From Puniceicoccales bacterium (GTDB lineage Bacteria; Verrucomicrobiota; Verrucomicrobiia; Opitutales; JAIRLG01), in contig JAITKE010000078.1 of assembly GCA_031278595.1 (NCBI GenBank), positions 1 through 8,212 on the forward strand: DNA of 8,212 nucleotides, in the 5' to 3' direction. The notes beneath the pieces were generated by a model. That model did no database searches. It had not been told where the DNA came from and saw only the letters and a list, made by a program, of their open reading frames with translations. This document shows, piece after piece, positions 1-5,699 of this stretch; positions within the stretch are counted from its first letter, which is position 1, and each line of letters begins with the position of its first letter. The position numbers and the translations under genes were made by a program.

Positions 1-40
1 CCCACCCGCCCCAGCCGAAGGCCCAGACCGCCCCAAAACG

Positions 41-100
41 CCCAAACAGCTCCAAGGATAATAGGCCCAGAAGCTCCAAGATAGGCCCAGAAGCTCGGGG
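41..100. repeat. 20-bp degenerate tandem repeat downstream of hppA
   Basis: ATAGGCCCAGAAGCTC occurs exactly at 61-76 and again at 81-96, giving a 20-bp period. A weaker copy precedes it (GCCCAAACAGCTCCAAG, about 41-57), and CAGAAGCTC recurs at 166-174 inside the terminator hairpin. No open frame of note covers it. It lies beyond the 3' end of hppA on the minus strand and has no visible function. Positions 1-40 are C-rich and hold nothing else I can identify. Confidence 0.7.
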
Positions 101-138
101 TGATACCACCCCCCCAACCCAAAATGGCCAAATGACCC

Positions 139-180
139 AAAAACTCGAGGGTATCATTGGTGATACAGAAGCTCGAGAGT
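139..180 (-). terminator. Rho-independent terminator of hppA
   Basis: Read on the minus strand, CTCGAG (177-172) and GTATCA (166-161) pair with TGATAC (156-151) and CTCGAG (149-144) around a 4-nt loop. The side internal loop is asymmetric (5 nt against 1 nt). The stem is followed directly by TTTTT (143-139). It begins 24 bp after the hppA stop codon, the right place and orientation for an intrinsic terminator. The A/T-rich apex and the internal loop make it weaker than a textbook case. Confidence 0.7.
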
Positions 181-203
181 AAAGGTTTTTCTTCGGAAAA
201 ATT

Positions 204-2396
204 CTACTTCAGGCAGACGTGGCCGACGGTGAGGCCGACGGTGACGATGGCAATCATGCTCATGAGCTTGATTAGAATGTTGAGACTGGGTCCCGAAGTG
301 TCCTTGAAGGGATCGCCGATGGTGTCGCCGATGATGGCCGATTTGTGGGCCGGGGAGCCCTTGCCCCCGTAGGCCCCCTCCTCGATGTACTTCTTGGCAT
401 TGTCCCAGGCCCCGCCGGAATTGGCCATGAAAATGGCCAGGACGAAGCCGGTGGATAGGGCCCCGCTCAGAAGGCCCAGCACGCCCGGGACGCCGAAGGC
501 GTAGCCCATGAGGATGGGGGCGAGAACGGCGCTCAGGGAGGGGAGGATCATTTCCCGCTGGGCGGCTCGGGTGGAAATGGTGACGCAGCGGGCATAGTCC
601 GGCGGGGTCTTGCCCTCGAGAATCCCGGCGATCTCCCGAAACTGCCGCCGCACCTCGTTGACGATGCTCGCGGCCGCCCGGCCGACGGCGTTGAGGGTCA
701 GCCCGCAGAAGAGGAAGGCCATCATGGAGCCGACGAACAGCCCCAGCAGCACGTGGGGATTCATGAGCTGCACATCGTAGAGCTGCATGAAGTCGCCCAG
801 CGTGGCCTGGACGGTGTGCACCAGGTGGTGCCCGCAGGAGAGCACATGGGTTCCCGACTGGAGCAGCTGGACCCGAATGCCTTCCACGTAGGAGGCCATG
901 AGGGCCAGGGCCGTCAGAGCGGCCGAGCCGATGGCGAAGCCCTTGCCGGTGGCGGCGGTGGTGTTGCCCAACGCGTCGAGGGCATCCGTTCGCCGGCGTA
1001 CTTCGGGGGAGAGCTGGCTCATCTCGGCATTGCCTCCGGCGTTGTCCGCGATGGGGCCGTAGGCATCGGTGGCCAGCGTGATGCCCAGGGTGGAGAGCAT
1101 GCCGACGGCGGCGATGCTGATGCCGAAAAGCCCCAGGGAGATTTCTTTCGGGTCGAATTGAGTGGCGAAGCCGAAGGCGAGGGCGGTGCCGATGACCACC
1201 GCTATGACCGGGATGACGGTCGAGATCATGCCGATGCCGATGCCGCTGATGACGCCGGTGGCGGCGCTGGTCGAAGCCTGCTGGGCGATGCGTCGGGTCG
1301 GCCGGTAGGCCTGGGAGGTATAGTATTCGGAGGATTTACCGATCACCTCGCCGGTGATCAGCCCGACGACGAGGGCGCACCAGAGCCCGAGGTAATTGGG
1401 GATTTTTAAAAAATAGAGCAGGACGAAGGATAGGACGGCGATCAGGAGGGCTGTGAGGCGAATCCCTCGGTTGAGGGAATTGAGTAGGCCGCGCATATCG
1501 GCATTTTCCCGGGTGCGGATGGAGAGAATGCCTCCGATGGAGAGCAGGCTGCCCAATGCCCCGATGAGGGCGGGCAGGAGGGTGGCCTTGAGCTGAATCA
1601 CGGCGTCGTGGGAGTAAAAAGCGGCCGCGCCCAGGGCGGTGGCCGCCAGGATGGAGCCGTAGAAGGATTCGTAGAGATCGGCCCCCATGCCGGCCACGTC
1701 GCCGACGTTGTCCCCGACATTGTCCGCGATGGCGGCGGGATTTCTCGGATCATCCTCCGGGATGTTCGCCTCCATCTTCCCGACCAGGTCCGCCCCCACA
1801 TCGGCCGCCTTGGTGAAGATACCTCCGCCGACCCGGGCGAAGAGCGCCTGCAGCGAGGTGCCGATGCCGAAGGTCAGCATCGTGCTGGTCACGGCGAGCA
1901 GCTGTTGCTGTGGGCTGTCGGCCTCGATGAAGCGGTGGAGGAGGAAGAACCAGAGGGAATAGTCCAGCAGGCCGAGGCCGACCACCACCAGGCCCATGAC
2001 GGCCCCGCTGCGGAAGGCGATGCGCAGGGCATCGTTCAAGGACTGGGAGGCGGCGAAGGCGGTGCGGGCGGAGGCATGGGTGGCGGTGCGCATGCCGAGA
2101 AACCCGGCCAGGGAGGAAAAGAATCCGGCCGAGAGGAAGGCGAAGGGCAGGCATCGGCTCTGCAGGTGCAGGCCGTAGCAGAGGTAGGCGAGGAGAAGGG
2201 CCAGGAGCAGGAAGATGGAACCGACGACCTTGTACTGCTGGCGCAAATAGGCCATCGCGCCCTGGCGGATGGAAGCGGCGATGGCCTGCATCTTTTCCGA
2301 ACCCATCGGGTAGTCCTTCATCTGTCGGAAGAAGCCGCGGGCCGTCGCCAGGACGATGGCCGAGGCTAGGGGGATGAACCAGAACAGCGAATCCAT
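204..2396 (-). CDS. hppA: Membrane-bound ion-pumping pyrophosphatase
   Basis: This 730-residue integral membrane enzyme hydrolyses cytoplasmic pyrophosphate and uses the energy to move H+ and/or Na+ out of the cell. The family signature DVGADLVGK is at residues 199-207, followed by the Mg-PPi ligand Asp cluster DDPRNPAAIADNVGDNVGD (215-233). The second half of the active site, with GGAWDNAKKYIEEGAYGGKG and GDTIGDPFKDTSGPS, is near the C-terminus. Many hydrophobic segments are visible, as expected for about 16 helices, and the length is normal for the family. In GNTTAATGKG (477-486) an Ala (481) sits where K+-independent enzymes carry Lys, which predicts the K+-dependent subfamily. That subfamily includes Na+ pumps, Na+/H+ pumps and H+ pumps, and I cannot decide the ion. 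The ATG start at 2396 gives the usual N-terminus with GAMAYLRQQYKVV; no clear Shine-Dalgarno precedes it. The gene appears to be a single transcription unit ending at the terminator near 160. Confidence 0.97.
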   Translation of the reverse strand: MDSLFWFIPLASAIVLATARGFFRQMKDYPMGSEKMQAIAASIRQGAMAYLRQQYKVVGSIFLLLALLLAYLCYGLHLQSRCLPFAFLSAGFFSSLAGFLGMRTATHASARTAFAASQSLNDALRIAFRSGAVMGLVVVGLGLLDYSLWFFLLHRFIEADSPQQQLLAVTSTMLTFGIGTSLQALFARVGGGIFTKAADVGADLVGKMEANIPEDDPRNPAAIADNVGDNVGDVAGMGADLYESFYGSILAATALGAAAFYSHDAVIQLKATLLPALIGALGSLLSIGGILSIRTRENADMRGLLNSLNRGIRLTALLIAVLSFVLLYFLKIPNYLGLWCALVVGLITGEVIGKSSEYYTSQAYRPTRRIAQQASTSAATGVISGIGIGMISTVIPVIAVVIGTALAFGFATQFDPKEISLGLFGISIAAVGMLSTLGITLATDAYGPIADNAGGNAEMSQLSPEVRRRTDALDALGNTTAATGKGFAIGSAALTALALMASYVEGIRVQLLQSGTHVLSCGHHLVHTVQATLGDFMQLYDVQLMNPHVLLGLFVGSMMAFLFCGLTLNAVGRAAASIVNEVRRQFREIAGILEGKTPPDYARCVTISTRAAQREMILPSLSAVLAPILMGYAFGVPGVLGLLSGALSTGFVLAIFMANSGGAWDNAKKYIEEGAYGGKGSPAHKSAIIGDTIGDPFKDTSGPSLNILIKLMSMIAIVTVGLTVGHVCLK

Positions 2397-2516
2397 AGAC
2401 AGCTTAAAAAATAGTCGAAAAACGGGCCTTTCTCTTCCGAGTCATTCGGGACCGATGCCATCCATTAAAAAGGCGTAAAAAGAGGAGGGCAAATGAAAAA
2501 TGGAATCGGGGCCGAT

Positions 2517-2552
2517 GTTGGGGGATTTTGGCCCTCGGCGTTGGGGGATTTT
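2517..2552. repeat. Short direct repeat GTTGGGGGATTTT
   Basis: The 13-mer GTTGGGGGATTTT occurs at 2517-2529 and 2540-2552, 23 bp apart, just left of folded element A. Similar G-rich sequence (GGGATTCGGG, then GGGTTTGG) stands left of element E at about 5427-5452. GGGTTTGG also precedes element A (2568-2575). This may be part of a larger repeated flank rather than an independent repeat. Confidence 0.5.
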
Positions 2553-2611
2553 ATCCCTCTGGGTGTGGGTTTGGAATGCCCCGCCGTCTTTGCCCCAGGA
2601 AAATTTTCGCT

Positions 2612-2734
2612 GCCGCCGCCTTTGCGTGGCAGAACCCTGAAAGGAATCTTTCAGGGCCCTGCCACGGGGCCCGCCCGCAGGGCAGGGTGGGTGGGGTGGG
2701 CGGGCCGGGCCCGGAGGGCCCCAAAGGCGGCGGC
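2612..2734 (-). repeat. Folded three-arm repeat, element B, nested in A
   Basis: The outer stem GCCGCCGCCTTTG (2612-2624) pairs perfectly with CAAAGGCGGCGGC (2722-2734). The long arm is 2625-2666: CGTGGCAG with CTGCCACG, then CCCTGAAAG with CTTTCAGGG. The middle arm has the stem GGCCCGCCC/GGGCGGGCC (2668-2676/2698-2706) and a G-rich loop. The short arm is GGGCCC-gga-GGGCCC (2707-2721). The arms abut with almost no unpaired bases. It is the reverse-orientation sister of element G: the outer stem matches 13/13, the short arm 14/15 and the long arm 36/42. It sits at the tip of element A's long arm, so it arrived there as a unit. Confidence 0.88.
2680..2704 (+). other. G-quadruplex-type motif in loop of element B
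   Basis: Six runs of three or four G (2680-2682, 2685-2687, 2689-2691, 2693-2696, 2698-2700, 2702-2704) are separated by 1-2 nt, a very strong G4 pattern on plus. The complement is an i-motif pattern. The last two runs would compete with the arm's own GGGCGGGCC stem. Element G carries the equivalent C-run series in its loop. Confidence 0.75.
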
Positions 2735-2837
2735 CTCGAGATTTTCCTGGGGCTGCTCGCTCTGCGGGCTGATCCCTTCGGGATCCAAAGACGGCGTGGA
2801 GTCGACAGACGGCGGAGAGAACCGACGGCACCTCGAA

Positions 2838-2926
2838 CTATCCGGACAAAACGGACTACTCGGGCAAGACATCGGGCTATCCGGGCAAAACCCTTCCTTC
2901 TCCGGCTTCCGGAAAGGTGTCCGGAT
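2838..2926. repeat. Degenerate ~20-bp direct repeats and short inverted repeat
   Basis: Three related units follow each other: ATCCGGACAAAACG (2840-2853), ACTCGGGCAAGACA (2858-2871) and ATCCGGGCAAAACC (2879-2892). ATCCGGACA (2840-2848) also has a perfect inverted partner TGTCCGGAT (2918-2926). The block lies between folded elements A and C. No function is evident; its period is like that of the repeat at 41-100, but the sequence is unrelated. Confidence 0.5.
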
Positions 2927-2934
2927 TTCCTTGT

Positions 2935-2973
2935 AAAAAAAAGTGTACTCTTGAAAAAATTCGTACATTTTTT
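2935..2973. repeat. AT-rich inverted repeat
   Basis: AAAAAAAAGTGTAC (2935-2948) pairs, with one bulged G, with GTACATTTTTT (2963-2973) across a 14-nt loop. It stands out as an AT island in GC-rich DNA between hppA and the divergent kinase gene. It could be a weak bidirectional terminator or part of a promoter region: TTGAAA at 2951-2956 resembles a -35 box, but no good -10 box lies 16-18 bp further on. I cannot choose between these. Confidence 0.35.
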
Positions 2974-2992
2974 ACGGAAAATGGCGCATTCT

Positions 2993-3099
2993 TTTGGGGC
3001 CGGCTTTCGATGCCTCTGGCATCGAGCCCGCAAAGCGGGCCGCAAGGGATAAAAATGATGTTCCTCATCATTTTTACCCCTTGCAAAGCCGGCCCCAAA
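2993..3099 (+). repeat. Folded three-arm repeat, element C
   Basis: The outer stem TTTGGGGCCGGCTTT (2993-3007) pairs perfectly over 15 bp with AAAGCCGGCCCCAAA (3085-3099). The short arm is CGATGCC-tct-GGCATCG (3008-3024). The middle arm is GCCCGC-aaa-GCGGGC (3026-3040). The long arm GCAAGGGATAAAAATGATG (3042-3060) pairs with CATCATTTTTACCCCTTGC (3066-3084) with one G-T pair. It belongs with element I, whose outer stem is TTGGGGGCTGGCTTT. It ends about 160 bp upstream of the histidine kinase gene. Confidence 0.9.
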
Positions 3100-3136
3100 T
3101 ACCTCATCGCAGAACGTCATTTTCCTCACTTAAACC

Positions 3137-3250
3137 ATGGAAGAATCCCATCCATACGACCGTAAGACCCTTTACGCCGGCTCCCCACTACCGGGCGGCG
3201 AGTCCCCTTCGCCTCTGGGCGCGTTGGAAGCGGGCCGTCGCCGGGCCTGA
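3137..3250 (+). CDS. Possible small ORF upstream of the kinase gene
   Basis: An ATG at 3137 opens 37 codons (MEESHPYDRKTLYAGSPLPG...) ending in TGA at 3248-3250. The stop overlaps the Shine-Dalgarno sequence GAGGAA used by the kinase gene, whose TTG start lies 12 bp further on in the same frame. Such an arrangement would suit a leader peptide or translational coupling. Against it, no ribosome binding site precedes the ATG, I recognise no family, and there is no membrane segment or clear domain. A chance ORF in GC-rich DNA is about as likely. Confidence 0.25.
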   Translation: MEESHPYDRKTLYAGSPLPGGESPSPLGALEAGRRRA

Positions 3251-3254
3251 GGAA
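3249..3254 (+). promoter_or_regulatory. Ribosome binding site fixing the TTG start of the kinase
   Basis: GAGGAA ends 8 nt before TTG at 3263. An in-frame TGA at 3248-3250 rules out any start further upstream than 3251. The next candidate, ATG at 3281, has no purine-rich sequence in front of it. TTG is therefore the best-supported start. Confidence 0.7.
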
Positions 3255-3262
3255 AAGGTCTA

Positions 3263-4474
3263 TTGACTCGGTGCTGTCCTATGCCCATCTGCTCTCCAGT
3301 TATCTCAAGTGATTTGGCCGCCGGGCCCTGTGATGGGGTCTTCTCGGAACGCTTTGAAAATCCCCCAAGCCTGCCGATCCCAGTCCTGCTCACGGATGCC
3401 CAGGGACGGATCCTCCGGGCCAACCGGGCAGCCCATCGTTTTCTCGGCTATGCGGAGGCCTCTCTGGGCGACCTGAATCTGGAGCAGCTGGTCTTTCGCT
3501 GCGGAGTTCTGAAGCGGACCCTACGGCGCGAGCCGGAAGCGATGGGTGGCTGGAAATTGCCGCTGAAGTTCCGCCATGCGCAGGGGGAGCTCTTGCCCAC
3601 CGAAACGAGAATTGTTCGGGAGGGCGGCGCCGAGGACGAGCGGATGGGTTTCTACATCTGGGATATGCGGGATATGCAGAAAAAATCCAGGGCTTTGAAG
3701 GCGAAATGGCAGAGGGCGGAGCAGAACAACCAGAGCAAGAGCCTCTTCGTCAGCCTGATCTCCCACGAATTTCGCACGCCCATGGCCTCGATCCAGGCCG
3801 TGTCGGAACTTTTAAGGAATTACGGCGAGCGCTTCTCGCCGGAGGAGCGCCAGGAGCGGCTGTGCCAGATCAGCGCCGATGTCTTCCGCATGGCCCAGAT
3901 GATGGACGATGTCCTGCTCCTGGGCAAGATTCAGAACCAACAGCTGAGCTTCAGGGCGACGCTCATCGATCCGCTGATGCTCTGTCAGGAGGCGATCCAG
4001 TTCGTCCAGCCCTACGGCGGGCAGTCCCGGGTCGTCATCACGGTCTCGGGAAAATTTCCTCCCATCTGCACCCTCGACCCCTCACTCTTCCGCCACATCC
4101 TGATCAACCTGCTGAGCAATGCGCTGAAATATTCCCTGCCGGACTCGAAGGTAACCCTGTCCCTGCGCCGCGAGGGCCCGGATCTGATCCTGGAGGTGGC
4201 CGACAAGGGGATCGGGATTCCGCCGGAGGATCAGGGCAAGATATTTCACCTCTTTCATCGAGGGCGCAATGTCGGGGTGATCAAGGGAATCGGCGTGGGG
4301 ATGTTCATGCTGAAGCACTGCGTGGAACTGCACCACGGCAAGATTACCTTCAGGTCGACGCTGGGGGTCGGGACGACGTTTCGGGTGAGGCTGCCGGCGG
4401 AGCTGCGGGGAAAGAAGAAAAAAAGTGGCCTCCCGCAGGAGCTTTCCCTACGCCCTGTCAACGTCCTCCGCTGA
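3263..4474 (+). CDS. Soluble PAS-domain sensor histidine kinase (orphan)
   Basis: This 403-residue protein should autophosphorylate on a His in response to a signal and pass the phosphate to a response regulator. A PAS-like sensor region spans about residues 38-140 (IPVLLTDAQGRILRANRAAH onward). A short coiled linker leads to the dimerisation domain with the phospho-acceptor motif SHEFRTP, His168. The ATP-binding domain has the N box HILINLLSNALKYS (Asn282, Asn286), the G1 box DKGIGIP (Asp314), an F-like segment FHLFHRG, and a G2 box GIGVGM (342-347), then the usual end GTTFRVRLP. All catalytic boxes are present. No transmembrane segment or signal peptide is visible, so it is probably cytoplasmic. 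No response regulator is adjacent, so the partner is encoded elsewhere. The last ~20 residues, rich in Lys and Arg (KKKKSG), extend past the domain. The TTG start is chosen from the Shine-Dalgarno spacing and an in-frame upstream stop. Confidence 0.95.
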   Translation: MTRCCPMPICSPVISSDLAAGPCDGVFSERFENPPSLPIPVLLTDAQGRILRANRAAHRFLGYAEASLGDLNLEQLVFRCGVLKRTLRREPEAMGGWKLPLKFRHAQGELLPTETRIVREGGAEDERMGFYIWDMRDMQKKSRALKAKWQRAEQNNQSKSLFVSLISHEFRTPMASIQAVSELLRNYGERFSPEERQERLCQISADVFRMAQMMDDVLLLGKIQNQQLSFRATLIDPLMLCQEAIQFVQPYGGQSRVVITVSGKFPPICTLDPSLFRHILINLLSNALKYSLPDSKVTLSLRREGPDLILEVADKGIGIPPEDQGKIFHLFHRGRNVGVIKGIGVGMFMLKHCVELHHGKITFRSTLGVGTTFRVRLPAELRGKKKKSGLPQELSLRPVNVLR

Positions 4475-4511
4475 AAATACTGCATGGAATTACACCGCGG
4501 CAAGATTACCT
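4471..4511 (+). pseudogene. Relic copy of kinase ATPase-domain DNA
   Basis: The 41 bp from 4471 closely match 4310-4349 inside the kinase gene (the segment coding for LKHCVELHHGKIT). Both begin CTGAA and share TGGAA and CGGCAAGATTACCT, with scattered substitutions and a 1-nt length difference. The copy begins one base before the kinase stop codon, so it supplies the TGA, and it is not translated in frame. Similarity fades after 4511. It may be the decayed tail of a second kinase gene, or a short local duplication that remodelled the 3' end. Confidence 0.6.
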
Positions 4512-4708
4512 CCTTCTAGGGGCGAAAGAGGGAGCGTGACAGCTGGAACTTTCTAGAGGGAGTCGTTAAACAAGAGGTGGATAAAGGGAAAAAGAGAGGT
4601 AGAGGGGAGGAATGGAAAAAAGGATATATTCTCTCCTTTGTCTCTGCATTCTATATCCGCTCACTCTCCCTTTTTATTGCCTGATTTGAAGGTGGCCTCT
4701 GGTTTTTT
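4512..4708. other. Gene-free purine-rich spacer
   Basis: No supportable ORF is seen. The left part is purine-rich (about 4560-4620), with a small inverted repeat GGATATA/TATATCC (4622-4628/4652-4658). TCTAGAGGG (4552-4560) is inverted as CCCTCTAGA (4796-4804) on the other side of element D. No canonical terminator for the kinase gene is visible here. Confidence 0.5.
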
Positions 4709-4787
4709 TGGGGCCCCGGGACAGCCCTCAAAGAGGGCTTAAGCGGCTAAAGCCGCTTGCTCGCGAAGCGAGCGTCCCGGGGCCCCA
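4709..4787. repeat. Folded three-arm repeat, element D (all arms short)
   Basis: The outer stem TGGGGCCCCGGGAC (4709-4722) pairs perfectly with GTCCCGGGGCCCCA (4774-4787). It encloses three adjacent hairpins: AGCCCTC-aaa-GAGGGCT (4723-4739), AAGCGGC-taaa-GCCGCTT (4741-4758) and GCTCGC-gaa-GCGAGC (4759-4773). The topology matches the other elements, but it lacks a long arm and the CTTT/AAAG at the junction, so orientation cannot be assigned. It lies between two convergent genes, 12 bp past the thioesterase stop. No T-run follows the stem on either strand, so it is not a canonical terminator, though it could still stop or protect transcripts. Confidence 0.88.
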
Positions 4788-4799
4788 CCAAAACACCCT

Positions 4800-5198
4800 C
4801 TAGAGCCAACGGGCCAGGATTTCCAGCCAGGCGGCCGGTGGGCGGACGGCGCCGCCCCCTCGGCGGACGAAGGCGTGGCGGGAACTGCCATCGAAGAGCC
4901 GCTGACCCTGGCACTCGATGCGATAAAGAATTTCCACCCGCGAACGGGGCATTTCCCGAATCGTGGCCCAGACGGACAGCCGGTCGTCGAAATGCGCCGA
5001 GGCGCGGTACTTGGCCTGCAGCTCGACCACGGGGAGATAGAGGCCCTCCGCTTCGATTTTGGGATAGGGATAGCCCATGGATTCCATCAGCGCGAGGCGC
5101 GCCACCTCGCACCAGACCCAATAGTGCACGTGGTGCACCACTCCCATCTGGTCCGTCTCGACGAAGCGCACTCGAACTTCGGTACAGTGTTCAACCAC
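4800..5198 (-). CDS. YbgC/FadM-like acyl-CoA thioesterase (hotdog fold)
   Basis: This 132-residue single-domain protein belongs to the 4-hydroxybenzoyl-CoA thioesterase/YbgC family, which cleaves acyl-CoA thioesters in the cytoplasm. The N-terminal signature VRFVETDQMGVVHHVHYWVW (residues 10-29) carries the catalytic-type Asp16 and the helix that follows it. GLYLPVVELQAKYRASAHFDD and a run of beta strands ending in SSRHAFVRR complete the hotdog fold. The length is typical. YbgC proteins are often encoded beside tol-pal genes; none is present here, so the substrate is open. The start is the GTG at 5198. No ATG is close by, and a good AGGAGGG (5226-5220) lies 21 nt upstream, too far for normal use, so the start is uncertain by a few codons. 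The stop is TAG at 4802-4800. Confidence 0.9.
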   Translation of the reverse strand: MVEHCTEVRVRFVETDQMGVVHHVHYWVWCEVARLALMESMGYPYPKIEAEGLYLPVVELQAKYRASAHFDDRLSVWATIREMPRSRVEILYRIECQGQRLFDGSSRHAFVRRGGGAVRPPAAWLEILARWL

Positions 5199-5454
5199 GG
5201 GTTCGAAACTAGAAATTTTCCCTCCTGGGGCAAGCCCTCATCCGCCGGTACCAAGCTCCTCGGGTTTCTCAATGAGTTCTTCGGCGCCGGACTCTCGAGC
5301 CTCTCGATGAATTTCACTGGGTTCCCGGTGTTGGAGATTCCCCGGCCTCCCGGTGCCGGAGGGAGTTTCCGATCTCTCGGTAGCCGAGGGGGCCGATGTC
5401 GAATGATTTTCTATGTTTTTTTGGAGGGATTCGGGATGTCTGGGGGTTTGGTTT
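5199..5454. repeat. Gene-free spacer with degenerate repeats
   Basis: No credible ORF is seen. Related units recur on plus: TCTCGATGA (5302-5310), TTCCCGGTGTTGGAG (5322-5336), CTCCCGGTGCCGGAG (5348-5362) and TCTCGGTAGCCGAG (5375-5388), spaced 20-27 bp. Several are small hairpins in themselves, for example CTCGG-tag-CCGAG. A similar stretch, TCCTGGTGCCGGTG, stands at about 6707-6720. They may be decayed remains of repeat arms. Confidence 0.4.
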
Positions 5455-5553
5455 CCCGCTGTCTTTGGATTCCGGAGGAATCGGCCCGCGCAGCGGGCCC
5501 CAGGGGAAAAAGGAAGGCGGCTGCCTTTCTTTTTCCCCTGCAAAGACAGCGGG
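5455..5553 (+). repeat. Folded three-arm repeat, element E
   Basis: The outer stem CCCGCTGTCTTTG (5455-5467) pairs perfectly with CAAAGACAGCGGG (5541-5553). The short arm is GATTCC-gga-GGAATC (5468-5482). The middle arm is GGCCCGC-gca-GCGGGCC (5483-5499). The long arm CAGGGGAAAAAGGAAGGC (5501-5518) pairs with GCCTTTCTTTTTCCCCTG (5523-5540) with one mismatch. It is the closest relative of element F. The following GAGGCTAAAAAGGAC (5556-5570) is shared exactly with F's right flank, so the duplicated unit is larger than the fold. The remaining 5571-5699 holds nothing I can identify. Confidence 0.92.
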
Positions 5554-5699
5554 CGGAGGCTAAAAAGGACGCTGAAAAGAACTCTTCGCCGCTGGAGTCT
5601 ACGGGATTAGGGGCCTGATGGAGGAGTTGGCGGCTGGCCTGTCGGCTTACCACTGGGCTGCTTGGGATTTCCGGGCGACCCTCCAGACCCTCCGGTGTT

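Larger units (their letters stand above)
2582..2796 (-). repeat. Folded three-arm repeat, element A (host of nested B)
   Basis: The outer stem CGCCGTCTTTG (2582-2592) pairs perfectly with CAAAGACGGCG (2786-2796). Inside are three adjacent arms. The long arm starts with CCCCAGGAAAAT (2593-2604), pairing with ATTTTCCTGGGG (2741-2752), and its apex is occupied by the complete element B. The middle arm is GCTCGC-tct-GCGGGC (2755-2769, one G-T pair). The last arm is GATCCC-ttc-GGGATC (2771-2785). Without B the element would be about 90 bp, like its relatives E, F and H, which share the CTGTCTTTG/CCGTCTTTG type outer stem. I assign minus strand because the long arm comes first on plus, opposite to C, E, F and G. 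Confidence 0.85.

Noticed and set aside
753..2369. Long plus-strand ORFs opposite hppA
   Set aside because: These are GC-frame shadows of a clear hppA gene, with Gly/Asp/His-rich products and no recognisable domains.
2397..2480. hppA promoter
   Set aside because: The T-rich stretches upstream of the start do not give a convincing -35/-10 pair with normal spacing, so I do not annotate one.
2493..2936. 147-codon plus-strand ORF with a strong AGGAGG 6 nt before its ATG
   Set aside because: It runs straight through folded elements A and B, its product is low-complexity Gly/Ala/Arg/Pro and matches no family I know. The open frame is a by-product of GC-rich palindromes; the ribosome-site match may be chance.
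5302..5388. CRISPR-like array
   Set aside because: The units are short, degenerate and irregularly spaced at 20-27 bp, with no constant repeat, no spacers and no cas gene.
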